A model generated the notes under the pieces. The model searched no databases, had not been told where the DNA came from, and saw only the letters and a list, made by a program, of their open reading frames with translations. 54,961 nt of DNA, taken from assembly GCA_001661245.1 (NCBI GenBank), contig KV454013.1, forward strand, positions 1,688,700-1,743,660, read 5' to 3'. The stretch is from Pachysolen tannophilus NRRL Y-2460 (Eukaryota > Ascomycota > Pichiomycetes > Alaninales > Pachysolenaceae). The position numbers and the translations under genes are program-made. Position 1 is the stretch's first letter. Every line of letters begins with the position of its first letter. Positions 40,857-51,325 of this stretch are shown in pieces.

Positions 40857-42673
40857 ATGGAGAGTAAAAAATCTACTAGATCTGTTGCTCCAGTAAAGTC
40901 GACAACGATTTTAGATGTTGACGATTTAAGGGTCACTTCTGTTCTATCAAATGGTCATAGTCACAGAAAAATTGTGGTTGATCATGAAGTTGATAGAGAT
41001 GAGGCTATTATCTTGGCATTAGGTTATAAGCAAGAGTTTAAAAGAGAATTTTCGTTGATGACAACTTTTGCAGTTTCTTTTTCAGTTTTAGGTTTATTAC
41101 CTTCTATAGCCAGTACCATGTGGTATTCGTTGGGTTATGCTGGAAATGCAGGTTTAACTTGGGGATGGTTGGTTGCTATGATCGGTATTCAATGTGTTGC
41201 AAATAGTTTAGCTGAAGTTTCTTCAGCATTTCCAACTTCGGGTGGATTATATTATGCAACAGCTCAACTTGCACCTCCAAAATGGGCTCCTTTCTTATCC
41301 TGGTGTGTTGGTTGGTCTAACTGGTTAGTTCAAATTACAGGGGCACCTTCGGTTGATTATGGAGGAGCATGTATGATTCTTGCTTTAAAAAGTTTTAGTG
41401 ATCCAAGCTTTAGTGCAACAAATGGTCAAACATATTTGCTAACAATGGCATTAACTACAAGTAATGCATTCTTATCATCTATGCCAACAGCATGGTTAGC
41501 TAAATTTAATACCGTTGGAAGTATTTTTAATTCCGTGTTTTTAATTATAATATTCTTGATGATTTTAGGAGGTGATAATAGAGTAAGTCAGGGATATTCA
41601 AAATTTAATGACAACTCTTATGCTTGGGGTATAACTAACTCAACAGAATGGCCAGATGGAGTCAGTGTTATAATGAGTTTCTTGGCTGTTATTTGGACAA
41701 TGTCTGGATATGATTCACCTTTTCATTTAGCTGAAGAATGTTCTAATGCTCAACTCGTAAGTTTTTCTTTCTTTCATTCATATTGATTTTTAATTTTATG
41801 ATCAAAATTACTAACTTTTAACTTTATTTATAGCTGACACCACGACTGATTGTTATGACTTCTAGTATTGGTGGAATAATGGGATTTGTATTACAATTGG
41901 CAATTGCATACACGATTGTTGATGTTGATGCAGCTGTTAACGATGAATTGGGTCAACCTTTTGTCTCATACTTGGCTCAATGTCTTTCAACAAAGATGGT
42001 CTATGCTGCTACATCATTTACCATTATAAGTAGTTATTTTATGGGACAGCTGTGTCAGATTGCTCTGTCTCGTGTTACTTATGCATACTCAAGGGATGGA
42101 TGTTTCCCCTTTTCAAAATATTTGAAAAGAACAAGTAGTTGGGATATCCCACTTAATGCTGTCTGGGCTAATTGGTTTATAGGTCAATTATTATTATTAT
42201 TAATCTTTGCAGGAGGTACTGCAATTGATGCAATTTTCTCTGTTGGGGCAATTGCAAGTTTCATTTCATTTACTACTCCAGTCTTGTTAAAAATCACTTA
42301 TTCACGCAAAACTTTTAGACCAGGTCCATGGAATTTAGGAGTTTTCTCAATTCCATGTGGTATAATTGCTTGTTCATTTGTTATTATGATGATTCCCTTC
42401 TTACTATTCCCAGAATACAGAGGTGCAGATAATGTTCCAGACTCAATGAACTGGACAGTTGTTGTCTATTTTGGTCCAATGCTCATGGCAATCGCTTGGT
42501 TTGGTATATCTGCAAGAAAATGGTTCACCGGTCCAAAGACTAACTTGTCCAATGATATGGTTATTGATAATGACGAGTCTTTGGAAGTAATCGAAGCTAA
42601 ATTCAGTGCTGACAATGAAAAGATAAACTACGGCCCAGTATCGTCTACTCTAGTAAAAGATCCAGAAATCTAA
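40857..42673 (+). CDS. UGA4: GABA/amino-acid permease, UGA4-like, one intron
   Basis: APC-superfamily (ACT family) transporter of about 579 residues, probably for GABA or a related amino acid. Exon 1 is 40857-41756 and exon 2 is 41834-42673. The 77-nt intron has GTAAGT, ACTAAC and TATAG and sits between codons. Joined, it reads ECSNAQL-x-TPR-x-IVMTSS. Uga4-like blocks are GYKQEFKREFSLMTTF, FSVLGLLPSIAST, FPTSGGLYYATAQLAPP, SVDYGGACMI, SRVTYAYSRDG, FRPGPWNLG and the tail GPKTNLS. About 12 membrane helices; location is vacuolar or plasma membrane. All four in-frame CTGs (41834, 41846, 42050, 42065) are in exon 2 at positions where Uga4 and relatives have Ser, Gly, Ala or Val. The substrate assignment rests on similarity plus the promoter sites. 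Confidence 0.85.
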
Positions 42674-43091
42674 AAGTTTTCTAAAAATTGTTTTAGCTGA
42701 AATCAAATCTTACTCTTACTGTCGATGCTCATTTGGTCTGGTACCTGCGGCTCAAATATCACTTCTGTTTTTTCTTATTTTTTTTTTTTTTTGCAAGCTC
42801 TGTTTTCTTGAAAGATAGTAATATTTTTCCTTTTATCACTTTCATTTGTATTTAGTGTCTTAATATTAATATTTCTATTTATTCTTAATCGTTTAATCTT
42901 ATTTTAACAAGCAGTATATAACTTAAACGTCATCTACAATCTAGTTTACTTGGTTGTACAAGCTTATCTTTGAAACTGTATCTAACTGTGAATTACCTTA
43001 TTCGGAAGTGTTCCAAGTGCCTATTTTTCTGTGAGCAAAAGTAACCCAAAATTCAAACGTTTAACCGCTGATTAAATTATTATATATTTTT

Positions 43092-43127
<36 letters not shown>

Positions 43128-43381
43128 TAGTTATTCATTTTTCTAATCTAAGGGTATCGATTTTTTTGTCAGTGGGAAACTGTTGTTAAATTATAGTAGA
43201 GTTTATTTTGGAGTGGTGTTTCTCAGTTTAATTTTTGTGAAATTGATTAGAAAAGAAGTTCTAATTTCTAAAAACTAAATCATCTTGGCTGTTGTTTGTC
43301 ACAATTTTTTTTTTTTTTTTTTTTTTTGATTTTTGATTCAACTAGTTTTGAAAAGGTTACAAACTATAAGATCAAGGGAGG
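42674..43381. other. Permease-EGH1 spacer
   Basis: A 708-bp spacer with a poly-T at 42778-42794, a 26-bp (TA) run at about 43100-43127 and a 24-nt poly-T at 43304-43327 just before the EGH1 ATG. No gene or RNA is recognised. Confidence 0.5.
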
Positions 43382-45751
43382 ATGCAAGAATTACAGTTCA
43401 CTTCGTTGGTTGATACTTCATCTCGACTTAAAGTCGATAAAATGGGTAATTTTGTTGAGAGCAAGTCAGGAAGAAGAGTGACATTGAAAGGTATAAATCT
43501 TGATTCGTCGATGAAAATACCTACTTCACCACCACATATGACAAGTTATAGACCTTTTAAAGATGGATTGTTTTGGGATGGTGACAATGTTTCATTTGTA
43601 GGGAGGCCATTTCCGATAGAGGAAGCAGAGGAGCATTTTAATAGAATCAAATCATGGGGTTATAATACTATTAGATATATTATTACTTGGGAAGCTATAG
43701 AACATTTTGGACCTGGTCATTATGATGATGAATTTGTTGAATATACAATTAAGATTTTGAAAATAATTGATCGAATCGGTGGTTTATACGTTTTCATTGA
43801 TCCACATCAAGATGTTTGGTCTAGATTCACTGGTGGTTGTGGAGCGCCTCTTTGGACTTTATATGCAGCAGGGCTTAATCCTCATAAATTTGCAACCACA
43901 GAGGCAGCATTTATTCAAAATAGTTATCCTGATCCTATAAATTTTCCAAAGATGGTTTGGCCAACAAATTATACCAGATTAGCAACTTTTACAATGTTTA
44001 CAATGTTTTTCTCTGGAAAGAAATTTTTCCCTAAATGCATTATAGATGGTGTAAATATTCAAGATTATTTACAATCTCATTTTTTAAATTCTTTAAAATA
44101 TTTTCTAGTTGCATTGGAAAGTAATGTACCTAAGCTTATGAATACTACTATTATTGGATTTGAAACATTAAATGAACCTTCTTGTGGTCTATATGGTAGG
44201 CAAGATTTATCAGTTTTACCTAAGGATCAAGAATTGAGGGTTCATACAACACCTACAGCTTTTGAAGCCATGAAATTAGGGATGGGTATTCCTTGTGAGA
44301 TTGATACTTATGAAATTAGAATTATTGGTCCTACAAGGACTGGGAAAAAATTAGTTAATGAACAAAAAGATAATTGTTGGATTAAAGATTACAAATGGGA
44401 TGATCATTATGGGTTTAAAAGAGATAAAAATTGGAAAATAGGACAATGTGTTTATGCGTTACATGGTATCTGGGATATTAAAACTGAAACATTATTGATT
44501 CCAGACTATTTTGGTAAAGACCCAAATACGGGCACAATTTTAAATAAAGATGTTTTCGTTAACGAAGATTTTCTAGATTTTTATATTTCATCTAAACAAA
44601 TGTTACGGTCCATTAATTCTGATTTATTCAGCATGATGCAAATTCCAGTTTTTGAAATTCCACCTAATTTAATGAATACTGATATAGTAGATAATCGTAC
44701 TATATTATGCCAGCATTATTATGATGGTATGTCACTCATGTTTAAGACATGGAATAGAAAATATAATGTTGATACTTTGGGAATCTTAAGAGGTAGGTAT
44801 TTGAATCCAATTTTTGGGATTGTATTTGGTGAAAAAAACATTAGAAGATGTATTAAAAATCAATTTAATGAGATGAATAGAGAAAAAATTGAGTATATGG
44901 GTAGAAGTGTTCCTATGATGATATCTGAGACGGGTATGCCATTTGATATGGATGATAAAAAATCTTTTGATGACGGAGATTATTCTTCTCAGATTTCAGC
45001 ATTAGATTGTATTGGATACGCTTTAGAAACGAACAATTTATCTCATACTTACTGGTGTTATTCTTCAATTAATTGTCATAAATGGGGTGATAGATGGAAT
45101 AATGAGGATTTTGGTTTTTGGTCGAAAGATGATTGTAAAGATTGGGATTATACTAAGAAAATGTTATATGATTCTACTAGGAGATTTAATACTGATCGAA
45201 CGTTTGTAGATTCAATTAAAGATGAGAATATCTCAAGTTCAAAGAGGAAAATGGATTTTGAATCCGATTCAACAGTTACCGAATCAATATTATTGAAAGA
45301 TCAAAAGCAGCATGTAAAAGAGGATTTATCATTATTTGCAGATGGTGTGCGTTCATTGGATTCGATAGTAAGACCTTACCCAGTATTGATAAATGGAACT
45401 GTAGAATATTGTGAATTTGATTTGTCGAATTTAACATTTGAATTGATTATAAACACAAAATCTTCTTCAAATATAGTATTTCCAAGTGTTATATATTTAC
45501 CGTCATTTCATTTTCCTATTGATGATGTTGAAATTCAGGCTTCAACAGGAACTACAAAGTATAAGTTTAATGATTTTTTGCAAGTTTTACATTGGCATCA
45601 TGATATCAATATTGGTAAACAGCGATTATATGTTCAGCTAAATCAAAATAATGAAAATAAAGAGGCGAGTGCTTTAAACTTCTCAGCCTGTGGATGTGGA
45701 AGTGGGAGTTCGGGTTATGGAAAAAATCCAGAAGCTTGTACGATTATTTAA
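43382..45751 (+). CDS. EGH1: GH5 steryl-beta-glucosidase with C-terminal CaaX-like box
   Basis: A 789-residue glycoside hydrolase family 5 enzyme, orthologue of S. cerevisiae Egh1 (YIR007W), which hydrolyses ergosteryl-beta-glucoside. Visible: VTLKGINLDSSMKIP, GYNTIRYIITWEAIEH, FIDPHQDVWSRFTGGCGAPLWTLYAAG, the acid/base Glu in ETLNEPSCG (about residue 263), and the nucleophile Glu in MISETGMPFDMDD (about 514). A C-terminal beta-sandwich follows. The start is the ATG at 43382; the Met 20 codons later is a possible alternative. The end is Cys-rich (SACGCGSGSSGYG) and finishes CTII, a plausible CaaX box; the S. cerevisiae protein, as I recall it, ends CVIS. No signal peptide. I find no in-frame CTG in 789 codons. 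Confidence 0.93.
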   Translation: MQELQFTSLVDTSSRLKVDKMGNFVESKSGRRVTLKGINLDSSMKIPTSPPHMTSYRPFKDGLFWDGDNVSFVGRPFPIEEAEEHFNRIKSWGYNTIRYIITWEAIEHFGPGHYDDEFVEYTIKILKIIDRIGGLYVFIDPHQDVWSRFTGGCGAPLWTLYAAGLNPHKFATTEAAFIQNSYPDPINFPKMVWPTNYTRLATFTMFTMFFSGKKFFPKCIIDGVNIQDYLQSHFLNSLKYFLVALESNVPKLMNTTIIGFETLNEPSCGLYGRQDLSVLPKDQELRVHTTPTAFEAMKLGMGIPCEIDTYEIRIIGPTRTGKKLVNEQKDNCWIKDYKWDDHYGFKRDKNWKIGQCVYALHGIWDIKTETLLIPDYFGKDPNTGTILNKDVFVNEDFLDFYISSKQMLRSINSDLFSMMQIPVFEIPPNLMNTDIVDNRTILCQHYYDGMSLMFKTWNRKYNVDTLGILRGRYLNPIFGIVFGEKNIRRCIKNQFNEMNREKIEYMGRSVPMMISETGMPFDMDDKKSFDDGDYSSQISALDCIGYALETNNLSHTYWCYSSINCHKWGDRWNNEDFGFWSKDDCKDWDYTKKMLYDSTRRFNTDRTFVDSIKDENISSSKRKMDFESDSTVTESILLKDQKQHVKEDLSLFADGVRSLDSIVRPYPVLINGTVEYCEFDLSNLTFELIINTKSSSNIVFPSVIYLPSFHFPIDDVEIQASTGTTKYKFNDFLQVLHWHHDINIGKQRLYVQLNQNNENKEASALNFSACGCGSGSSGYGKNPEACTII

Positions 45752-45770
45752 AAACTGCCATCCACAGGCT
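45685..45770 (+). other. 12-bp perfect inverted repeat across the EGH1 stop codon
   Basis: AGCCTGTGGATG at 45685-45696 (coding SACG region) is the reverse complement of CATCCACAGGCT at 45759-45770, eight bases after the stop. The arms are unusually GC-rich for this region and could form a stem closing a 62-nt loop in the mRNA. Confidence 0.6.
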
Positions 45771-46605
45771 TATGGGTATATTTATAAGGCTCCTACAATT
45801 AACAATTTTAATTTTCTTGAGAGTATTTTGGTGGCTATTAGGTGTCTTTACTAGGGCTTGTTGAAGATACATTTTTTTTAAATATATTTTCATATGTTGA
45901 GCATTATTATTACTTGTCTTTTATACTTTTAAATAAATATAATTATGTCAGTTCTAACATTCCATCCTGTAGCCATTTAAAATTGACGAGTTAAAACAAT
46001 TATTAGCATGTGTTTTTTTTTTTTTTCTTGGCTTACCAAATACTTGTTGAAACGTGTCTTTTTAGATTTGCAATTGGCCAAACTTAAAGCCAACAACCCG
46101 TCAAATCAGATTAAATCGTTACATCAGTTTCTAAATCGGTGAAAAAGAGCGGGGGGTAAACAAAGGAAACACAACTTCCTAATACGGCAATACGGCAAAA
46201 TCTCCGGTTGACCAGTATTTAGAAAGACAACATTCTGCATGTGGTACGTCTCCAAACCTTAGTTTTGGCAAATTTGTCCTATGTTTTATGTTGTACTTGC
46301 CTCTTTCCGAGTATTTATTGTAATCGGAATTAAAACTTCACCAATTAGATGCTCTAAAAGGCTATGAGAGATTTTTTTGTTGGGTGTTTTAAAGTTTTCA
46401 TATTCAATGAATCGGCGCAATTCGTAGTTTTTAATTTGTAATTTGTAAATCATGGAGATTGTGTTCAACTCTTTTGAATTTTCCTTGAGAGGGAAGAACA
46501 GTACTTAAAGGTTAGTTATTGCCAGTTTTATTTTCTATAATTCAATTTTTCTTTATATATAAGTTGAAATTTTTTTCATAAATTATTTTACAATATAAAG
46601 ATATA
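45752..46605. promoter_or_regulatory. EGH1-INO1 spacer and INO1 promoter
   Basis: An 854-bp region. A poly-T at 46013-46028 may end EGH1. A CATGTG core lies at 46238-46243 (minus strand CACATGC), matching the core of the inositol/choline element bound by Ino2/Ino4, about 365 bp before the INO1 ATG. TATATATAAG is near 46555. An 18-codon ATG-initiated ORF (46452-46508) could be an upstream ORF if transcription starts early. The minus-strand 60-codon ORF is not called. Confidence 0.5.
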
Positions 46606-48189
46606 ATGAGTCCATCTAGTTTTATTCCTAAAATCAAGGTTGCAACCGATAAGTGTAAGTTTCAAGGAGATACCTTATTATCGTCATACACGTATCAAAA
46701 TGCTCTTGTTTCTAAAGATTTAGAGACAGGTATATTTAACGTTGAGCCGCAATCTACTGATTACAATTTCAAATTAGATTTGAAAATTCCAAAAGTTGGA
46801 TTAATGTTAGTGGGTCTTGGTGGTAATAATGGATCCACAGTAGTTGCCGCGGTCTTAGCCAATAAGCATCAATTATCTTTTGAAACTAATAAAGGTGTTG
46901 TTAAACCTAATTACTATGGTTCGGTAACTCAATCTGCAACTTTGAAATTAGGTATTGATAGGCATGGTAGTGACGTTTATGCTCCTTTTAATGATGTTTT
47001 ACCTCTTGTTAATCCAAATGATCTTGTTGTTGGTGGTTGGGATATTAATGGTGCTGATTTGAAAAAGGCAATGGAACGTGCCCAAGTCTTGGATATCGAT
47101 TTACAGAAAAAATTGGGTCCATACATGAAAGATATAAAACCATTACCATCTGTTTACTACCCTGATTTTATTGCTGCAAACCAAGATGATAGAGCAGATA
47201 ATTGTTTTAATAGAGAAAACGTAAATGGTGTTGTTTCAACAAAGGGAAAGTGGTCACATGTTGAGAAGATCAGATCTGATATTAGAGAGTTCAAACAGAA
47301 AAATAATTTAGATAAAGTTATTGTTTTATGGACTGCAAATACTGAACGTTATGCAGATGTTGCTGCAGGAGTAAACGATACTGCTGAAAATTTGATCAGT
47401 TCTATTAAAAAAGATGACGAAGAAGTTTCTCCTTCTACAATTTTTGCAGTTGCATCAATCTTAGAGAAAGTCACTTTTATCAACGGTTCCCCTCAAAACA
47501 CTTTTGTTCCTGGTTGTATCGAATTAGCTGAAATTAATAAAACATTTATTGGTGGTGATGATTTCAAAACTGGACAAACAAAATTGAAATCAGTATTGGC
47601 CCAATTTTTGGTTGATGCAGGTATTAGACCAATTTCTATTGCTTCATATAATCATTTGGGAAATAATGATGGTTATAATTTAAGTTCTGCAAGACAATTT
47701 AGATCTAAAGAAATTTCTAAAAAATCAGTTGTTGACGATATGATTGCTTCAAATAAAATTCTATATAATGAGGAAAAAGGAAACACAATTGATCACTGTA
47801 TTGTCATTAAATATGTCCCTGCTGTTGGTGATTCCAAGATTGCCATGGATGAGTATTACTCAGAATTAATGTTAGGAGGGCATAATAAATTGGTGGTTCA
47901 TAATACATGTGAAGATTCTTTATTAGCAACTCCTTTAATAATTGACTTAGTAATCATGTCAGAATTTTTATCGAGAATTAATTACAAGAGAGCTGATGAA
48001 ACAGAATACCATGATTTCTATTCAGTATTATCATTTTTATCCTACTGGTTAAAAGCACCATTGACAAGACCTGGATACGACGCTATTAATGGTTTAAATA
48101 AGCAAAGACAAGGTATTGAGAATTTAATGAGATTACTCATTGGGCTTCCAGCGTTAGACGAATTAAGATTTGAGGAGAGATTAGTTTAA
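46606..48189 (+). CDS. INO1: Inositol-3-phosphate synthase
   Basis: A 527-residue NAD-dependent myo-inositol-3-phosphate synthase that converts glucose-6-phosphate to inositol-3-phosphate, supplying phosphatidylinositol. It shows the NAD-binding [112 protein letters not shown] and [14 protein letters not shown] blocks in the standard order. Length is normal (S. cerevisiae 533). ATG at 46606. In other yeasts it is repressed by inositol through Ino2/Ino4/Opi1, and an E-box-like CATGTG is present upstream. No in-frame CTG occurs although more than 20 CTG triplets occur out of frame. Confidence 0.97.
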   Translation: MSPSSFIPKIKVATDKCKFQGDTLLSSYTYQNALVSKDLETGIFNVEPQSTDYNFKLDLKIPKVGLMLVGLGGNNGSTVVAAVLANKHQLSFETNKGVVKPNYYGSVTQSATLKLGIDRHGSDVYAPFNDVLPLVNPNDLVVGGWDINGADLKKAMERAQVLDIDLQKKLGPYMKDIKPLPSVYYPDFIAANQDDRADNCFNRENVNGVVSTKGKWSHVEKIRSDIREFKQKNNLDKVIVLWTANTERYADVAAGVNDTAENLISSIKKDDEEVSPSTIFAVASILEKVTFINGSPQNTFVPGCIELAEINKTFIGGDDFKTGQTKLKSVLAQFLVDAGIRPISIASYNHLGNNDGYNLSSARQFRSKEISKKSVVDDMIASNKILYNEEKGNTIDHCIVIKYVPAVGDSKIAMDEYYSELMLGGHNKLVVHNTCEDSLLATPLIIDLVIMSEFLSRINYKRADETEYHDFYSVLSFLSYWLKAPLTRPGYDAINGLNKQRQGIENLMRLLIGLPALDELRFEERLV

Positions 48190-48311
48190 AGGAATAGTGT
48201 TAGACAAAGTCGAATTTATAATTTTTTTTTCTTTTCTTTAATGGAATGAACATCTTTTCCAACTTCTGTTTTAAATTTATATTAAATTAATAAAATTGAT
48301 ACAATATTCTT

Positions 48312-48343
<32 letters not shown>

Positions 48344-48398
48344 TGTTGGGGTATATACATATCCGCTCAAAAACAACCTATTAAAATATGCAATACAT

Positions 48399-49640
48399 TT
48401 AAAAATTTCTTCTTGAAGGTGTAATGTTTTTTGGACTTCCTCCAATGTTCATATTTGAAAAACTACTAACAAACGAACTTGATTTTGCTGGATCCAGCGA
48501 ATTATCTTTGAATTTAAAATTTTCTTTTATCATTGGAATCTTATCGATATCATTCAAATCCACTTTATCCTTTAGAACTGGAGAAACAGTTTCCTCTTTT
48601 TTCTCGATAGCCTTATTTTCAACTTTTAAATCCAATCCAAGCAATTCACGTTGTGCATTAGATAATGGTAAATCTAAACACTGATCTTGTTTTTTAAATA
48701 TTTGAAATAGACATAACAGTAGGTTGAAACTAATGACTGAATAAAAAATTAATCTTATGAATCGACATACAGAGACAGAAAATATGGTATCATTTAAATA
48801 ATCCAACAATGACGTGTTGATATAAATATACTTTATTAGGCTTACAAGTAGCTTGAAAACAAATAAAAGGAAAACGTTGAAAACAAATGTTTTAACGTAT
48901 AATTCTTTATTCAGAATTCTTGTCATTGCAAGTTGGACATTTTCATCCAATAGTGGTTCAAATGTGGTTTTTTGATTAAGATAAGATTTATCATTTGATG
49001 CTAAATTTGATGAAGTTGAAGATATTTCGCATTCTTGTTCAACATTTTTTTGAGCATTATTAAAATATGTGTTTTGTAAGTTATTCGATATTTCAAATGG
49101 AGTTTTGTTAATCTCTTGAGGTATCATATTTTGAGAATTTTTAAAAACTAAATTTGGATTTAAATACCTATTGACATCATTTGAAAATTCCGCATAAATT
49201 GGTGATGATGTTGAAAGCAAACTTTTATCATTTTTTCTATCTTTTTGAAGACGTAATTGTTGTTTGAAAAAAGTATCTTTAGATGTTGTTGGTGACAGTT
49301 TAAAAGGTGAAACAATTGTTTGTTTTTCTATTGGGGACCTATTGATCGAGGGGAAAAATTTTTTTTTAAGTTCAACTTCTTCTGGATTACGGTCATTCAA
49401 ATCACCATTTTGAAACTGCTTTATCCTTGTTGATGGAGTCTCATTTATTATATTAGAACTTTGCTGTTGATTTTTCGGAGTTTGAAAACTATTAATTGCT
49501 GCTAAATGCTGTAAATCAATATAGTTACCACTTCTCGATTTCGTTCTATTATGTTTGATACCTACAAAAGTATCATTTGGACCCGGCGTACTAAACGAGT
49601 CCGTATCAAAAGGAGTCTTCACTGGAGTAACAAATGACAT
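48399..49640 (-). CDS. POM34: Probable nuclear-pore membrane protein, POM34-like
   Basis: A 413-residue protein with disordered Ser/Asn-rich ends and two membrane helices near the middle (about 250-315: TFVFNVFLLFVFKLLVSL and LIFYSVISFNLLLCLF). Immediately after the helices comes CLDLPLSNAQRELLGLDL, which resembles the conserved segment after the helices of Pom34, a pore-membrane ring nucleoporin. The N-terminus has TP-rich Cdk-like sites (TPVKTPF, SFQTPK, INETPSTR). It is longer than S. cerevisiae Pom34 (299). ATG at 49640. The identification rests on topology and that one motif, so it is moderate. Confidence 0.6.
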   Translation of the reverse strand: MSFVTPVKTPFDTDSFSTPGPNDTFVGIKHNRTKSRSGNYIDLQHLAAINSFQTPKNQQQSSNIINETPSTRIKQFQNGDLNDRNPEEVELKKKFFPSINRSPIEKQTIVSPFKLSPTTSKDTFFKQQLRLQKDRKNDKSLLSTSSPIYAEFSNDVNRYLNPNLVFKNSQNMIPQEINKTPFEISNNLQNTYFNNAQKNVEQECEISSTSSNLASNDKSYLNQKTTFEPLLDENVQLAMTRILNKELYVKTFVFNVFLLFVFKLLVSLIKYIYINTSLLDYLNDTIFSVSVCRFIRLIFYSVISFNLLLCLFQIFKKQDQCLDLPLSNAQRELLGLDLKVENKAIEKKEETVSPVLKDKVDLNDIDKIPMIKENFKFKDNSLDPAKSSSFVSSFSNMNIGGSPKNITPSRRNF

Positions 49641-49896
49641 CTTTCCTTATCCTTATCCTTCTCATCAGAAAGATTCTATTAACTTGAAATTTAAAACAAC
49701 AAATTATATAAGTTACAGTTTGTTACTACTAATAAATTCTCGAGAATAAAAATATATAAATAAGTGATTAAATCAATTCTTCTGTTTGGTAAGTTCATAC
49801 ACTACAAAAGTGGTGTGAGATGTTTTCTATATATTATTTACTATGGGATAATTATTGTATTGATAAAATTGGTGTGATATGGAATGTATCAATGTA

Positions 49897-50877
49897 TCAA
49901 TGAATTGGCCAATAACCAGGGAATAAATAGTGCATTTTTTCCAATAGTTCACGTTTAACACCATCTGGAGAGGTACTTACGGAGTATTTCATTGATCCCA
50001 GGAGATCATTACCAACGTTACCGGCTTTAATTTCAGTTTCCAATCTGTCAATAAGTCTTTCAGCAAGAATATGAGCATTCGCACTATTTGCTGACAAATT
50101 ACCAATAACAGTTTCAACTGTAACGGGTTCTTCTTGATCATTCCAAGCGTCGTAATCGGTAGACATACAGATCATTTGGTAAGCGATTTCAGCTTCTCTA
50201 GCTAATTTTGATTCTGGAATAGCAGACATGTTAATGACGGATCCACCCCAAGATTTGTATAATCTTGATTCTGCTCTTGTAGAAAAAGCTGGACCTTCCA
50301 TACAGACCAAGATAACATCGTCTTTTAAAGTTTCCTTAGTATGGAAAATAAGATTATCACCTTGTAATAAATTTTTTTCAACACCAACTTCTGCAACAAT
50401 TTTATTTAATTTTAAATCAAAAGGTTCACCAAAACCTGCATGTGCAACAAATCCTTTTTCAAAAAAAGTTGAAGGTCTTATACCTTTTGTTCTATCAATG
50501 ATTTGATTTGGTAAGACAAAATCTCTTGGTTTAATATGTTTTTGTAATGAACCAACTGCACTAAAGGCAATAATACATTTGACTCCCAATTTCTTTAAAG
50601 CTGCAATGTTTGCCCTACTTGGAACATCAGAAGGTAATAAATCATGATGTAAACCATGTCTAGCTAAGAAAGCAATAGGGAACCCCGACTCAGTTTTCGA
50701 AATTGTAATTGGTGATGATGGGAATCCCCATGGTGTTGAAACAGTTAATTTGGCCACTGCAGTTAAAGTATCTAGCTTATATAATCCAGTACCACCTATT
50801 ACAGCTAATGTAACCGGCTCATGAAACTCGGTAGGCAAAGGCTGACCTTCACTCTTTGAATTGCGATGTAAAGACAT
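49897..50877 (-). CDS. MEU1: 5'-methylthioadenosine phosphorylase
   Basis: A 326-residue purine-nucleoside-phosphorylase-family enzyme that cleaves methylthioadenosine (from polyamine synthesis) to adenine and methylthioribose-1-phosphate in the methionine salvage pathway. The start is the ATG at 50877 (MSLHRNSKSEG); the open frame continues 22 codons upstream to a TTG, not used. Motifs: LAVIGGTGLYKLD (phosphate site), ARHGLHHDLLPSDVPSRANI, IAFSAVGSLQ, MEGPAFSTRAESRLYKSWGG, VINMSAIPESKLAREAEIAY and CMSTDYDAW. Two tandem minus-strand genes flank it. One CTG near the C-terminus (NDLxGSMKYS) is at a variable position. Confidence 0.92.
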   Translation of the reverse strand: MSLHRNSKSEGQPLPTEFHEPVTLAVIGGTGLYKLDTLTAVAKLTVSTPWGFPSSPITISKTESGFPIAFLARHGLHHDLLPSDVPSRANIAALKKLGVKCIIAFSAVGSLQKHIKPRDFVLPNQIIDRTKGIRPSTFFEKGFVAHAGFGEPFDLKLNKIVAEVGVEKNLLQGDNLIFHTKETLKDDVILVCMEGPAFSTRAESRLYKSWGGSVINMSAIPESKLAREAEIAYQMICMSTDYDAWNDQEEPVTVETVIGNLSANSANAHILAERLIDRLETEIKAGNVGNDLLGSMKYSVSTSPDGVKRELLEKMHYLFPGYWPIH

Positions 50878-51325
50878 TTTCTTAATATCTCTTTTAAAAA
50901 TTAATAAAACTGGGTTAAGCTTAAACACACTGAAAAAAACCAAAAAAAATCAAACCAAAAAAAAAAATTAAACTTTGCAATTGACTCAAAAGAAACGCAA
51001 ATAACTATATATATATATATATGTAAATATAATCTATCTATCTTTTCTAGCTCTACCCACCCATATATATATATATAGTAATAATTGGTGAAGTTTTAAA
51101 AAAAAACGTTGAAATCTGAGCAATCGCAAATTCGCCTTTTTTCGTTCTTTTTTTTGGTTTTTTTATGATATAAACAAATATATTTATATGTGCGGAGGCA
51201 TGTGCTCATAAACCACAGTTTTGAACTACTAACTCTACAAAGTGAGATAATAATGGATAAATTAAATTGTATTGAAAGCCTTTATTATAAATTACTTTAT
51301 TATAAATTACTATGAACTTGAATCT
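50878..51325. other. MEU1 promoter and 3' region of the YPL162C-like gene
   Basis: A 448-bp spacer with (TA) runs at 51006-51022 and 51065-51077, a poly-T near 51147-51163 and a direct repeat of TTTATTATAAATTACT at about 51281-51312, next to the 3' end of the minus-strand gene at 51326. No gene is seen. Confidence 0.5.
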
